A stretch of 64,000 nt of DNA from positions 160,301 to 224,300 of the forward strand of contig NZ_BMUI01000015.1 in assembly GCF_014650115.1 (NCBI RefSeq), read 5' to 3'. This DNA is from Streptomyces olivaceoviridis (GTDB taxonomy: Bacteria; Actinomycetota; Actinomycetes; Streptomycetales; Streptomycetaceae). Below, piece by piece: positions 1 through 8,629 of the stretch. The position numbers and the translations under genes are program-made. The notes under the pieces are model-generated. The model worked only from the letters and a program-made list of their open reading frames with translations. It was not told where the DNA came from and did no database searches. The first letter of the stretch is position 1. Every line of letters begins with the position of its first letter.

Positions 1-580
1 GGGCGTGCAGTTCCCCCACGACCGCGGCCATCGCGCCGGCGTCGTCCGCCCACACCGCCGACAGCCCGGGGTGCAGCTCGGCCGGCGCGCCCCCGATCAC
101 CACGGCGGGCAGGCCGAGTTCCTCCAGGAGCGCGGGACGGGGATCGTCGGTGCGGGGGTCGACCATGAGGACGCCGTCGACCCGGTGCTCGGCCCACCAG
201 GTCCGGTATACCGCGCATTCTGCGGCAATGTCCTCTACAACTTGGAAGAGCAGGCCGAGATGGCGTTCGGCCAGCACTTCCTGGATGCCCGAGACCAGTT
301 GGAGGAAGAACGAGTCCACACCGAGGGTGTGCGCGGGCCGGGCCAGCACGAACCCGACCGTGGCCGCGCCCTCACCGGACAACTGGCGGGCGGCGGTGCT
401 CGGCCGCCAGCCGAGCTGTTCGGCCACCCGGCGCACCCGGGCCCGGGTCACCTCGGAGACGCCGGGCCGGTTGTTGAGGGCGAAGGAGACGGCGCTCTCG
501 GAGACCCCGGCCCGCCGCGCGATGTCCTTCATCGTCGGCCGGCGCGCCGGTGAACGCTTGTCCGCCACTTCCGCTCCCAT
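1..580 (-). CDS. LacI-family sugar repressor (3' end beyond window)
   Basis: Only the N-terminal ~193 residues are in the window. The ATG at 578-580 gives a protein beginning MGAEVADKRS; a helix-turn-helix of LacI type follows (MKDIARRAGVSESAVSFALN, then RPGVSEVTRARV). The hinge and start of the periplasmic-binding-like effector domain follow (GFVLARPAHTLGVDSFF). LacI proteins repress sugar-catabolic operons and release DNA on binding a sugar. The gene diverges from the transporter/glycosidase operon starting at 826, so it is the likely local repressor, and two LacI-type palindromes lie just upstream of its start. The effector is inferred to be a mannoside because of the GH38 gene; the sequence does not show it directly. 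Confidence 0.9.
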   Translation of the reverse strand, partial: MGAEVADKRSPARRPTMKDIARRAGVSESAVSFALNNRPGVSEVTRARVRRVAEQLGWRPSTAARQLSGEGAATVGFVLARPAHTLGVDSFFLQLVSGIQEVLAERHLGLLFQVVEDIAAECAVYRTWWAEHRVDGVLMVDPRTDDPRPALLEELGLPAVVIGGAPAELHPGLSAVWADDAGAMAAVVGELHA

Positions 581-596
581 TCTCTGGCACCGAGCA

Positions 597-634
597 CTAA
601 AGCGCTTGAGCTAGACCAGCCTAAAGCGCATTAG
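597..634. promoter_or_regulatory. Paired LacI-type operators
   Basis: Two near-identical palindromes lie at 597-610 (CTAAAGCGCTTGAG) and 621-634 (CTAAAGCGCATTAG). Both are centred on the GCGC core typical of LacI-family boxes, and the centres are 24 bp apart. They lie 17-54 bp upstream of the LacI start and well upstream of the putative promoter of the rightward operon. They may therefore mainly autoregulate lacI, or control both directions over the distance. Confidence 0.75.
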
Positions 635-733
635 CGATCGGAGCAAGAGTCGCGTCCGGCACTTGTCCGGCTCGCGTCAACACGCCCTGACCTGCGGCTT
701 CTATCGGCGCAGGGAAGTTTTCGGCCGAATCCA

Positions 734-761
734 TTGACATTTTTCCGCCGAAGGATGCAAT
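734..761 (+). promoter_or_regulatory. Putative promoter of mannoside operon
   Basis: TTGACA at 734-739 and TGCAAT at 756-761, separated by 16 bp, match a housekeeping-sigma promoter. They lie upstream of the transporter operon whose first start codon is at 826. Confidence 0.5.
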
Positions 762-825
762 GTCTGCCCCTGAACCCGTGGCCGGCATCGTCGCCGTGGC
801 CCGCCGTCCGAAGGAGCCTCCAGCC

Positions 826-2121
826 GTGCGCATATCCCGTAGAACCCTCGCCACCGCTGTCGCCGTCGCGGCCCTGCTGCCGCTGTCCGCCTGCGGCTCC
901 GGGAACGACGACAGCTCGTCGGGCGACGCCTCGGGCAAGATCGAGGGCAACATCACGTTCCAGACCTGGAACCTGAGGGCGAACTTCAAGTCGTACTTCG
1001 AGGGCGTCATCGCCGACTTCGAGCAGAAGTACCCGGGCACCCACGTGAAGTGGGTCGACCAGCCCGCCGAGGGCTACGCCGACAAGCTCAGCGCGGAGGC
1101 GGCCGGCGGCACGCTGCCCGACGTCGTCAACGTCTCCCCCGACCTGGCCGCCCCGCTCGCCAAGGCCGGGCTCGCCCTGGACCTGGACAAGGACAAGGCG
1201 GCGGCGAAGTACAAGAGCGAGTACCTGCCGGGCGCGTGGAGCAGCACTGACATCCCGGGCCTGCCGGGCACCTGGGCGTTCCCCTGGTACCTGAACACCG
1301 GGCCGCTGTTCTACAACAAGGCCCTGTTCAAGGAGGCCGGTCTCAACCCGGACCAGCCGCCGAAGACGTACGCCGACCTGTTCAAGGACGGCCTCCAGAT
1401 CGCCGAGAAGACCGACGGCAAGGTCGCCACCCTCGCCAACGTGCCGGCCATCGAGGACTTCGGCCGCTACGGCGTCCAGCTGGTGAACAAGGAAGGCACC
1501 GGTTTCGCCTTCAATGACGCCAAGGGTGTCGAACTCCTCACCAAGTACAAGGAGTTGTACGACGCCAAGGCCCTCGACCCGCAGGCGCTGACGGCCACGC
1601 CCGAGTCGGCCGGACGCAAGTTCCTCACCGGGGCCGTCGCCATGAACCCCGGCAGCGCGCTGGACCTGAAGAACTTCAAGACGCAGGCGCCGAGCCTGTA
1701 CAAGAACATCGGCATCACCGACCAGATCACCAGCACCGGCCACGTCAACATGTACGTGCAGAACCTGATGGTGAACGCGCAGTCCAAGCAGAAGCCCGCG
1801 GCCGTGGCCTTCGCGCACTTCGTCACCGACGCGAAGAACCAGATGGCCTTCGCCAAGCAGGTCGCCATCTTCCCGAGCACCGCCGGCTCCCTGAAGGACC
1901 CGTACTTCACCAAGGAGGACGGCACCGACGAGACCCGCGTCCGGGTGGCCGCCGCCAAGTCGCTGAAGACCGCCGTGAACTACACGCCGGTGCTGTTCAG
2001 CGACCAGATGAAGACCGCGCTCCAGCAGGAGGTCGCCAAGGCGCTCCAGGGCAAGGAGAGCCCCAAGCAGGCGCTCGACAACGCTGTCAAGGCCTGCGAC
2101 CAGCTGCTCAAGCAGGGCTGA
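826..2121 (+). CDS. Sugar ABC transporter substrate-binding lipoprotein
   Basis: Extracytoplasmic solute-binding protein of the family-1 (maltose/oligosaccharide) type, 431 aa. The GTG at 826 is chosen because AAGGAG lies 10 bp upstream and it gives a clean lipoprotein signal (VRISRRTLATAVAVAALLPL) with lipobox LSAC and Cys23 as the lipidated residue. An in-frame ATG at 760 is less likely. The mature part has the usual SBP features (NITFQTWNL, WVDQPAEGY, a GxFAF-like region). It captures the sugar outside the membrane for the two permeases that follow. It is first in a five-gene run with short gaps. No dedicated ATPase is present, as is usual where MsiK serves many Streptomyces sugar importers. 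Confidence 0.93.
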   Translation: MRISRRTLATAVAVAALLPLSACGSGNDDSSSGDASGKIEGNITFQTWNLRANFKSYFEGVIADFEQKYPGTHVKWVDQPAEGYADKLSAEAAGGTLPDVVNVSPDLAAPLAKAGLALDLDKDKAAAKYKSEYLPGAWSSTDIPGLPGTWAFPWYLNTGPLFYNKALFKEAGLNPDQPPKTYADLFKDGLQIAEKTDGKVATLANVPAIEDFGRYGVQLVNKEGTGFAFNDAKGVELLTKYKELYDAKALDPQALTATPESAGRKFLTGAVAMNPGSALDLKNFKTQAPSLYKNIGITDQITSTGHVNMYVQNLMVNAQSKQKPAAVAFAHFVTDAKNQMAFAKQVAIFPSTAGSLKDPYFTKEDGTDETRVRVAAAKSLKTAVNYTPVLFSDQMKTALQQEVAKALQGKESPKQALDNAVKACDQLLKQG

Positions 2122-2127
2122 TCCGCC

Positions 2128-3039
2128 GTGGCCCTCTCCTCCCCTGCCCGTAGGGGCTCCCGGGTGCGGCGTCAGCTGCCCACCAGTCCGTGGCTGTTCG
2201 CCGCACCCGGGTTGCTGGTCACCGCCGCGTTCGTGCTGTACCCGTTCGTGTCGACCGTGGTGAACTCCTTCACCGACCGTCGCACCCTGATCCCGGGCCA
2301 CTTCGTCGGTCTCGCCAACTACCGCGAGATGCTCCACGACGACGCGTTCTGGATTGCCCTGCGCAACAGCACGCTGTACGTCCTCGGAGTCGTCCCGGCG
2401 CTGGTGGTCCTGCCGCTGCTGCTCGCGCTTCTGGTGCAGAAGCACATCCCCGGCATCGCCTTCTTCCGGTCCGCCTTCTACACCCCGGTCGTCGCCTCGA
2501 TCGTGGTCGTCGGCCTGATCTGGGTGTGGCTGCTGGACGAACGCGGTCTGGTCAACTCGCTGCTGGAGACGCTGGGCGCGAGCCCGGTCGGGTTCCTCAG
2601 CGACCAGTGGCTGATCCTGCTCAGCGCCATGACGGTCACGGTGTGGAAGGGCCTCGGCTACTACATGATCGTCTACTTGGCGGCGCTCGCGAACGTACCG
2701 CGCGAACTCCACGAGGCCGCCGCCGTGGACGGCGCGGGCGCGGTCCGCCGCTTCCTCAGCGTCACCGTGCCCGCCGTGCGGTCCACGATGGTCCTGGTGG
2801 CCGCGCTCGCCGCGGTCTCCGCCTTCAAGGTGTTCTCCGAGGTGTACCTGATGGCCGGCCCGACCGGCGGCCCGGCCGGCGAGGACACGACTCTCGTGAT
2901 GCTCGTGCAGCGCTCCGGCACCGGCCTCAGCGGCCGGGTCGGTTACGCCTCCGCGATCTCCGTGGTGGTCTTCGTGATCACCGTGGTGCTGATGCTGCTG
3001 GTACTGCGCGCGGACCGGAAGGACGAGACCCAGGCATGA
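2128..3039 (+). CDS. Sugar ABC transporter permease (MalF type)
   Basis: Inner-membrane permease, 303 aa, GTG start at 2128, six bases after the binding-protein stop. Six hydrophobic segments are visible, the first at about residues 24-46. The EAA loop that docks the ATPase is at about 193-212 (LHEAAAVDGAGAVRRFLSVT). It pairs with the MalG-type permease, with which it overlaps by 4 bp (ATGA), so the two are translationally coupled. Confidence 0.93.
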   Translation: MALSSPARRGSRVRRQLPTSPWLFAAPGLLVTAAFVLYPFVSTVVNSFTDRRTLIPGHFVGLANYREMLHDDAFWIALRNSTLYVLGVVPALVVLPLLLALLVQKHIPGIAFFRSAFYTPVVASIVVVGLIWVWLLDERGLVNSLLETLGASPVGFLSDQWLILLSAMTVTVWKGLGYYMIVYLAALANVPRELHEAAAVDGAGAVRRFLSVTVPAVRSTMVLVAALAAVSAFKVFSEVYLMAGPTGGPAGEDTTLVMLVQRSGTGLSGRVGYASAISVVVFVITVVLMLLVLRADRKDETQA

Positions 3040-3974
3040 CCGACACCCTGCGCACCCCGGACGGGCGGACCGCCCGCCCGGGGCACCCGACGACCGAGCG
3101 CGCGCGGCGGACCGGCCGCCGCTCCCGTTTCACCGACGACACCGGCCAGCGCGTGCGGCCCTGGGAACTCGTCCTCCGCTACCTGCTGCTGCTCGGCGTG
3201 CTGGCCCTGACGATCGGCCCGTTCCTGTGGCAGCTGTCGACCTCGCTGAAGGGCCCGACGGAGGACATCTACAGCTCCCCGCCGTCGTTCCTGCCCGAGC
3301 ACCCCACCCTGCACAACTACAGCCGGGTCGCCGGCGTCATCCCCGTCTGGGACTACGCCCTGAACTCCGTCAAGGTCGCCGTCGCCAGCGTGGTCACCAA
3401 CTGCGTCGGCTCCGCCCTCGCCGGCTACGCCCTGGCCCGGCTGCGCTACCGGGGCCGCGGGGTACTGACCCTGGTCTTCATCCTGGCCCTGCTGGTGCCC
3501 GCCGAGAGCATCATCATCGCCCAGTTCACGACCATGCGGTCGCTGGAGCTGAACAACACGCTCATCGGCGTGGTGCTGCCCGGCTGCGTCGGCGCGCTGA
3601 ACGTGCTGCTGATGCGCAACGCCTTCCTCAACCTGCCGTACGAGATCGAGGAGGCGGCCTTCGTCGACGGCGCCAACGTCTGGCAGCGGTTCCTGCGGAT
3701 CGCGCTGCCGTCGGTCAAGGGCACCCTCGCCGTCGTCTCGATCTTCGCCTTCATGGGCGCCTGGGACGACTTCCTGTGGCCGCTGATCGTGCTCGGCGAC
3801 CCGTCCAAGTTCACCCTCACCGTCGGCCTCAACTACCTGCACGGCACCTTCGCCAACGACCAGCGGCTGGTCGCCGCCGGCACGGTCATCGCCGTGGCCC
3901 CGCTCATCGTCCTCTTCGCCTGCCTCCAGCGGTACTTCTTCCGCGGGGTCGGCGAGGGCGCCGTCAAGGGCTGA
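3036..3974 (+). CDS. Sugar ABC transporter permease (MalG type)
   Basis: Second transmembrane subunit, 312 aa. The ATG at 3036 overlaps the stop of the MalF-type gene. An unusually long, Arg-rich cytoplasmic N-terminus (about 45 residues) precedes the first membrane segment (LVLRYLLLLGVLALTIGPFL). The EAA motif is present (EIEEAAFVDGANVWQRFLRI), and the MalG-style C-terminus ends in a short basic tail. With the partner permease and binding protein it forms the importer of this cluster. Confidence 0.93.
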   Translation: MTDTLRTPDGRTARPGHPTTERARRTGRRSRFTDDTGQRVRPWELVLRYLLLLGVLALTIGPFLWQLSTSLKGPTEDIYSSPPSFLPEHPTLHNYSRVAGVIPVWDYALNSVKVAVASVVTNCVGSALAGYALARLRYRGRGVLTLVFILALLVPAESIIIAQFTTMRSLELNNTLIGVVLPGCVGALNVLLMRNAFLNLPYEIEEAAFVDGANVWQRFLRIALPSVKGTLAVVSIFAFMGAWDDFLWPLIVLGDPSKFTLTVGLNYLHGTFANDQRLVAAGTVIAVAPLIVLFACLQRYFFRGVGEGAVKG

Positions 3975-4006
3975 CCGCCGCATTCGAACCCCCCGCAAGG
4001 ACACCC

Positions 4007-5272
4007 ATGCCTCCTGCCGTGCGCTTCGGCGTCAACTACACCCCCAGCGAAGGGTGGTTCCACCACTGGCTCGACTTCGACCTCGACTCCGTACGCGCCG
4101 ACCTCGACTCGATCGCCGCGCTCGGCCTGGACCACGTCCGGGTCTTCCCGCTGTGGCCGTACTTCCAGCCGAACCGGGCTCTCATCCGGCCGCGCGCGGT
4201 GGAACAGCTCGTGGCCCTCGCCGACGCCGCCGCCGAGCGCGGCCTGGACGTGAACGTGGACGGCCTGCAAGGCCATCTGTCCAGCTTCGACTTCCTCCCC
4301 GCCTGGACGCGCACCTGGCACCGGCGCAACCTCTTCACCGACCCCGAGGTCATCGACGGCCAGGCCGCCTACCTGCGCACCCTCGCCGCCGCCCTCGCCG
4401 ACCGGCCCAACTTCATCGGCATGACCGTCGGCAACGAGGTCAACCAGTTCAGCGCCGACCCCCACCCCGACCCCGACCGGGCCACCCCCGAGCAGATCGA
4501 CACCTGGCTGGAGCGCATGCTCGCCGCCTGCGAGGAGGGCGCCCCCGGCCGGCTGCACCTGCACGCCGAGTACGACGCCACCTGGTACCAGCACGACATG
4601 CCGTTCACCCCGGCCCAGGCCGCCCGGTACGGCGGCGTCACCGCCGTGCACTCCTGGGTGTTCAACGGCACCGCCCAGCGCCACGGCCGTACCTCCGTAC
4701 CCAGCGAGCACCACGCCGCCTACCTGGTCGAGCTGAGCAAGGCGTGGGCGGACGACCCGCACCGGCCGGTGTGGCTCCAGGAGGTCGGCGCCCCCGCCCC
4801 GCTGGTCCCCGCCGAGCACGCCGCCGCCTTCACCGAGGCGACCGTCACCAACGCCCTGGACTGCCCCGGCCTGTGGGGCATCACCTGGTGGTGCTCCCAC
4901 GACGTCTCCCGCGGCCTCGCCGACTTCCCCGAGCTCGAATACTCCCTCGGGCTGCTGACCAACGACCGGCGGCCGAAGGACATCGCGCGGGTGCTCGCCG
5001 ACGCGGCCCGCCGGACCCACCCCACCCCGGCACCGCGCACGACCGCCCTTGTCGTACCCGCCGACCCCGAGGGGCGTACGGCGCTCGCTCCGGGCGGGGC
5101 CCTGTACGACGCCTTCTTCCGGCTGACCGCCGACGGGGCCCGGCCCACCACCGTCCTCGACGTCCGCGCGGGCGACGCGGACCATCTCCGGGCACGTGGC
5201 ATCACCGAGGTGGTCACGGCCGGGCAGGTGCTCCCGGCAGCGGGGGCGGCTCGGGCGACCGGTGCCGAGTGA
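4007..5272 (+). CDS. GH5-type (clan GH-A) glycosidase, probable beta-mannosidase
   Basis: 421-aa TIM-barrel hydrolase with no signal peptide, so cytoplasmic. The likely acid/base Glu144 sits in GNEVNQFS and the likely nucleophile Glu259 in WLQEVGAP, as in clan A retaining enzymes. The N-terminal stretch (FGVNYTPSEGWFHHWLDFD, then LDHVRVFPLWPY and LQGHLSSFDF) resembles, from memory, the GH5_18 group. That group contains enzymes acting on the Man-beta-1,4-GlcNAc core of N-glycans. The assignment to that subfamily is inference. It sits between the importer and the alpha-mannosidase, which fits stepwise trimming of an imported mannoside. Confidence 0.8.
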   Translation: MPPAVRFGVNYTPSEGWFHHWLDFDLDSVRADLDSIAALGLDHVRVFPLWPYFQPNRALIRPRAVEQLVALADAAAERGLDVNVDGLQGHLSSFDFLPAWTRTWHRRNLFTDPEVIDGQAAYLRTLAAALADRPNFIGMTVGNEVNQFSADPHPDPDRATPEQIDTWLERMLAACEEGAPGRLHLHAEYDATWYQHDMPFTPAQAARYGGVTAVHSWVFNGTAQRHGRTSVPSEHHAAYLVELSKAWADDPHRPVWLQEVGAPAPLVPAEHAAAFTEATVTNALDCPGLWGITWWCSHDVSRGLADFPELEYSLGLLTNDRRPKDIARVLADAARRTHPTPAPRTTALVVPADPEGRTALAPGGALYDAFFRLTADGARPTTVLDVRAGDADHLRARGITEVVTAGQVLPAAGAARATGAE

Positions 5273-5338
5273 CATCCCCGCGCCCGTCACCCACCCTGGT
5301 AACCACCCTCCCGACGTACGACCTACGGAGCATCCCGC

Positions 5339-8300
5339 ATGCATGACGACCGCACTCTGGTGGAAGCCCGCCTCAAGCGGGTCCTCGACGAACGCATCCG
5401 CCCCGCCGTGTACCCCGAGTCCGTACCGCTTCGGGTCGCGGTGTGGCACGCGCCCGGCGAGCCGGTGCCGGTCGCGGAGGGGCTGGCCGCCGAGCCCGAG
5501 CCGATCGAGGTGGGCGCCCGCTGGGGTGCTCCCTGGGGCACCAGCTGGTTCCGGGTGACGGGAACCGTGCCCGCGTCGTGGGCGGGCCGGACCGTCGAGG
5601 CCCTGCTGGACCTCGGCTTCGACGAGAACATGCCCGGTTTCCAGTGCGAGGGCCTGGTCTACCGGCCCGACGGCACGCCGGTGAAGGGCCTGAACCCGCG
5701 CAACCAGTGGGTGCGGATCGGCGCGCCCGTGGCGGGCGGCGAGGAGGTGCGGCTGCACATCGAGGCCGCCTCCAACCCGGTCATCCTGGACTACCACCCC
5801 TTCCTGCCGACCCAGCTCGGCGACAAGGAGACCGCCGGCAGCGAGCCGCAGTACACCCTGACCCGCATGGACCTCGCCGTCTTCGACGAGACCGTGTGGC
5901 AGCTCGTGATGGACCTGGAGGTCCTCGGTGAGCTGATGGCGGAGCTGCCCGAGGACTCCGCCCGCCGCTACGACATCCTGCGCGCCGTGGACCGCGCGCT
6001 GGACTCCGTCGACCTCCAGGACGTGAACGGCACCGCCGGCCGGGCCCGCGAGCAGCTCACCGAGGTCCTGTCGTCCCCCGCCGTCCCGTCGGCGCACCGC
6101 ATCAGCGCCGTCGGGCACGCGCACATCGACTCCGCCTGGCTGTGGCCGCTGCGGGAGACGGTGCGCAAGGTGGCCCGTACGACGTCCAACATGACCGCGC
6201 TGATCGAGGACGAGCCGGAGTTCGTCTTCGCCATGTCCCAGGCGCAGCAGTGGGCGTGGGTGAAGGAGCACCGGCCCGAGGTGTGGGCACGGGTGAAGAA
6301 GGCCGTGGCGGAGGGGCGGTTCGTGCCGGCCGGCGGGATGTGGGTGGAGTCGGACACCAACATGCCCGGTTCGGAGGCGATGGCCCGGCAGTTCGTGCAC
6401 GGCAAGCGGTTCTTCCTCGACGAGTTCGGCATCGAGAACGAGGAGGCCTGGCTGCCCGACACCTTCGGCTTCGCCGCGGGCCTGCCGCAGATCATCAAGG
6501 CGGCCGGCTCCAAGTGGCTGCTGACCCAGAAGATCTCCTGGTCGCAGACGAACAAGTTCCCCCACCACACCTTCCAGTGGGAGGGCATCGACGGCACCCG
6601 GATCTTCACGCACTTCCCGCCCGTCGACACCTACAACTGCTCCATGAAGGGCAGCGAGATCGCCCACGCGGCGCGGAACTTCAAGGACAAGGGCCGGGCC
6701 CGGCACTCGCTCGCGCCCACGGGCTGGGGTGACGGCGGCGGCGGCACCACCCGCGAGATGGTCGCCAAGGCGGCCCGGCTGCGCGACCTCGAAGGCTCGG
6801 CGACCGTCGAGTGGGAGACCCCGCGCGCGTTCTTCGAGAAGGCCGAGGCCGAGTACCCCGAGCCGCCGGTCTGGGTGGGCGAGCTGTACCTCGAACTGCA
6901 CCGGGCGACGCTGACCAGCCAGGCCAAGACCAAGCAGGGCAACCGGCGCAGCGAACACCTGCTGCGCGAGGCGGAGCTGTGGGCGGCCACCGCGGCCGTG
7001 CGCACCGGCTTCCCCTACCCGTACGAGGAGCTGGACCGGATCTGGAAGACGGTGCTGCTGCACCAGTTCCACGACATCCTGCCCGGCTCGTCCATCGCCT
7101 GGGTCCACCGCGAGGCACGGGCCACGTACGAACGGATCGCGGGTGAGCTGACCGCGATCATCGACGGCGCCCAGCGTGCCCTGGCCGGCGAGGGCGGCAC
7201 CGAGCTGGTCTTCAACGCGGCCCCGCACCCCCGTCACGGTGTCCCGGCGGGCGGCGCCGCCACCCCGGCCGTGACCGGCGGCACCACGCTCGCGCCGCGC
7301 GCGAGCGGCGGGTTCACGCTGGACAACGGCAGCCTGCGGATCGAGGTCGACGCCCGGGGCCTGGTGGTGTCGGCGTACGACATCGCGGCCGGCCGGGAGA
7401 CGGTCGCGCCGGGGCAGGCCGCCAACCTGCTCCAGCTGCACCCCGACTTCCCGAACATGTGGGACGCCTGGGACGTCGACGAGTTCTACCGCAACACCGT
7501 CACCGACCTCACCGACGCCGAGTCGGTGCTGCCGGGCGACGACGGGGCGTCGGTGCGGGTCGTCCGCGCCTTCGGCGACTCCCGGGTCACCCAGGTGCTG
7601 TCCCTGCGGGCGGGCGAGCGGCGGCTGGTCATCGACACCGAGGTCGACTGGCACGAGACGGAGAAGTTCCTCAAGCTGGCCTTCCCGCTCGACGTGCGCG
7701 CCGAACGGTACGCCTCCGAGACGCAGTTCGGGCACTTCCACCGGCCCACCCACACCAACACGTCCTGGGAGGCGGCCAAGTTCGAGGCCTGCAACCACCG
7801 CTTCGTCCACCTGGAGGAGCCCGGCTGGGGCGTCGCCGTCGTCAACGACTCGACGTACGGCCATGACGTGACCCGGATCGTGCGGTCCGACGGCGACCGC
7901 GGTACGACCACGACGGTCCGGGTGTCGTTGCTGCGCGCCCCGCGCTTCCCCGACCCCGAGACCGATCAGGGCGTCCACCGCTTCCGGCACGCCCTGGTGC
8001 CCGGCGCCGGGATCGGGGACGCGGTGCGCGAGGGCTGGCGCGTCAATCTGCCGGAACGGCGCCTGACCGGCGCCCACGAGGTCGCTCCGCTGGTCACCGT
8101 GGACGACGACGCGGTCGTGGTCACGGCGGTGAAGCTCGCCGACGACGGCAGCGGGGACGTGGTGGTCCGCTTCCACGAGGCCCACGGCGGCCGGGCCCTG
8201 GCCACGTTCACGGCCGGCTTCGAGGTCGCGGAGGTGACGGTGACGGACCTGCTGGAGCGCCCGCTCGCCACGGCGACCGCCCCGGAGCGGGACGGCGACC

Positions 8301-8359
8301 GGATCACCGTACGGCTGCGGCCGTTCGAGCTGGTGACGCTGCGGCTGCGGCGCGCCTGA
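5339..8359 (+). CDS. Alpha-mannosidase, GH38
   Basis: 1006 aa, the usual size of cytoplasmic bacterial GH38 enzymes, with no signal peptide. Zinc site and catalytic residues are visible: HAHID at 260-264 and the nucleophile Asp374 in WLPDTFGFAAG. An N-terminal accessory domain (about 1-245), the catalytic barrel with helical bundle (about 250-610) and a C-terminal beta-sandwich follow in family order. It removes alpha-linked mannose with retention of configuration. The ATG at 5339 is 66 bp after the GH5 gene. It is last in the operon and is followed by a strong hairpin at 8365-8408. Confidence 0.95.
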   Translation: MHDDRTLVEARLKRVLDERIRPAVYPESVPLRVAVWHAPGEPVPVAEGLAAEPEPIEVGARWGAPWGTSWFRVTGTVPASWAGRTVEALLDLGFDENMPGFQCEGLVYRPDGTPVKGLNPRNQWVRIGAPVAGGEEVRLHIEAASNPVILDYHPFLPTQLGDKETAGSEPQYTLTRMDLAVFDETVWQLVMDLEVLGELMAELPEDSARRYDILRAVDRALDSVDLQDVNGTAGRAREQLTEVLSSPAVPSAHRISAVGHAHIDSAWLWPLRETVRKVARTTSNMTALIEDEPEFVFAMSQAQQWAWVKEHRPEVWARVKKAVAEGRFVPAGGMWVESDTNMPGSEAMARQFVHGKRFFLDEFGIENEEAWLPDTFGFAAGLPQIIKAAGSKWLLTQKISWSQTNKFPHHTFQWEGIDGTRIFTHFPPVDTYNCSMKGSEIAHAARNFKDKGRARHSLAPTGWGDGGGGTTREMVAKAARLRDLEGSATVEWETPRAFFEKAEAEYPEPPVWVGELYLELHRATLTSQAKTKQGNRRSEHLLREAELWAATAAVRTGFPYPYEELDRIWKTVLLHQFHDILPGSSIAWVHREARATYERIAGELTAIIDGAQRALAGEGGTELVFNAAPHPRHGVPAGGAATPAVTGGTTLAPRASGGFTLDNGSLRIEVDARGLVVSAYDIAAGRETVAPGQAANLLQLHPDFPNMWDAWDVDEFYRNTVTDLTDAESVLPGDDGASVRVVRAFGDSRVTQVLSLRAGERRLVIDTEVDWHETEKFLKLAFPLDVRAERYASETQFGHFHRPTHTNTSWEAAKFEACNHRFVHLEEPGWGVAVVNDSTYGHDVTRIVRSDGDRGTTTTVRVSLLRAPRFPDPETDQGVHRFRHALVPGAGIGDAVREGWRVNLPERRLTGAHEVAPLVTVDDDAVVVTAVKLADDGSGDVVVRFHEAHGGRALATFTAGFEVAEVTVTDLLERPLATATAPERDGDRITVRLRPFELVTLRLRRA

Positions 8360-8364
8360 GCGAC

Positions 8365-8408
8365 GCGGCGCCGGCCGCGGCCCGTCACCGGGTCGCCGCC
8401 GGCGCCGC
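8365..8408 (+). terminator. Terminator after alpha-mannosidase
   Basis: Perfect 11-bp GC-only inverted repeat (8365-8375 with 8398-8408). Its 22-nt interior can itself pair (GCGGCCCG with CGGGTCGC). It starts five bases after the stop of the operon's last gene. Confidence 0.75.
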
Positions 8409-8576
8409 GGTCGGTGTCCGTCGGGGACCGCCGCTCGCGGGTGACCCGCTCAGCCGGGTGGGCGGAATCGGAACTGATCCGACGAGCGGCGAAATCCGTT
8501 ACCCATGGGGGGACATGGCGCGCGAACGACATTTCCGGCCGCCGTGCCGGGCGGCGCGGGCCGCCAGGCAGTCGGC

Positions 8577-8620
8577 TTAACTAACGTGTCGGCGGCGCGA
8601 ACGATCACGAGCGTTAGTAA
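8577..8620. promoter_or_regulatory. Inverted repeat in parA leader
   Basis: TTAACTAACG at 8577-8586 faces GCGTTAGTAA at 8611-8620 (core CTAACG/CGTTAG, 25 bp between the core arms), ending nine bases before the parA ATG. It is AT-rich against its surroundings and sits where plasmid par operons carry their operator or centromere. It could be the ParA N-terminal-domain operator or a parS-like site. It does not match the canonical chromosomal parS. Confidence 0.55.
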
Positions 8621-8629
8621 GGTACCCCC

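Noticed and set aside
631..2712. A 693-codon minus-strand frame over the sugar transporter genes
   Set aside because: Same shadow effect; the plus-strand frame holds a lipobox and clear solute-binding and permease sequence.
3833..8185. A 1450-codon open frame on the minus strand opposite the GH5 and GH38 genes
   Set aside because: It is the antisense shadow of high-GC coding DNA: low-complexity Gly/Arg/Val/Leu composition, no domain, and the plus-strand genes carry full catalytic motifs.
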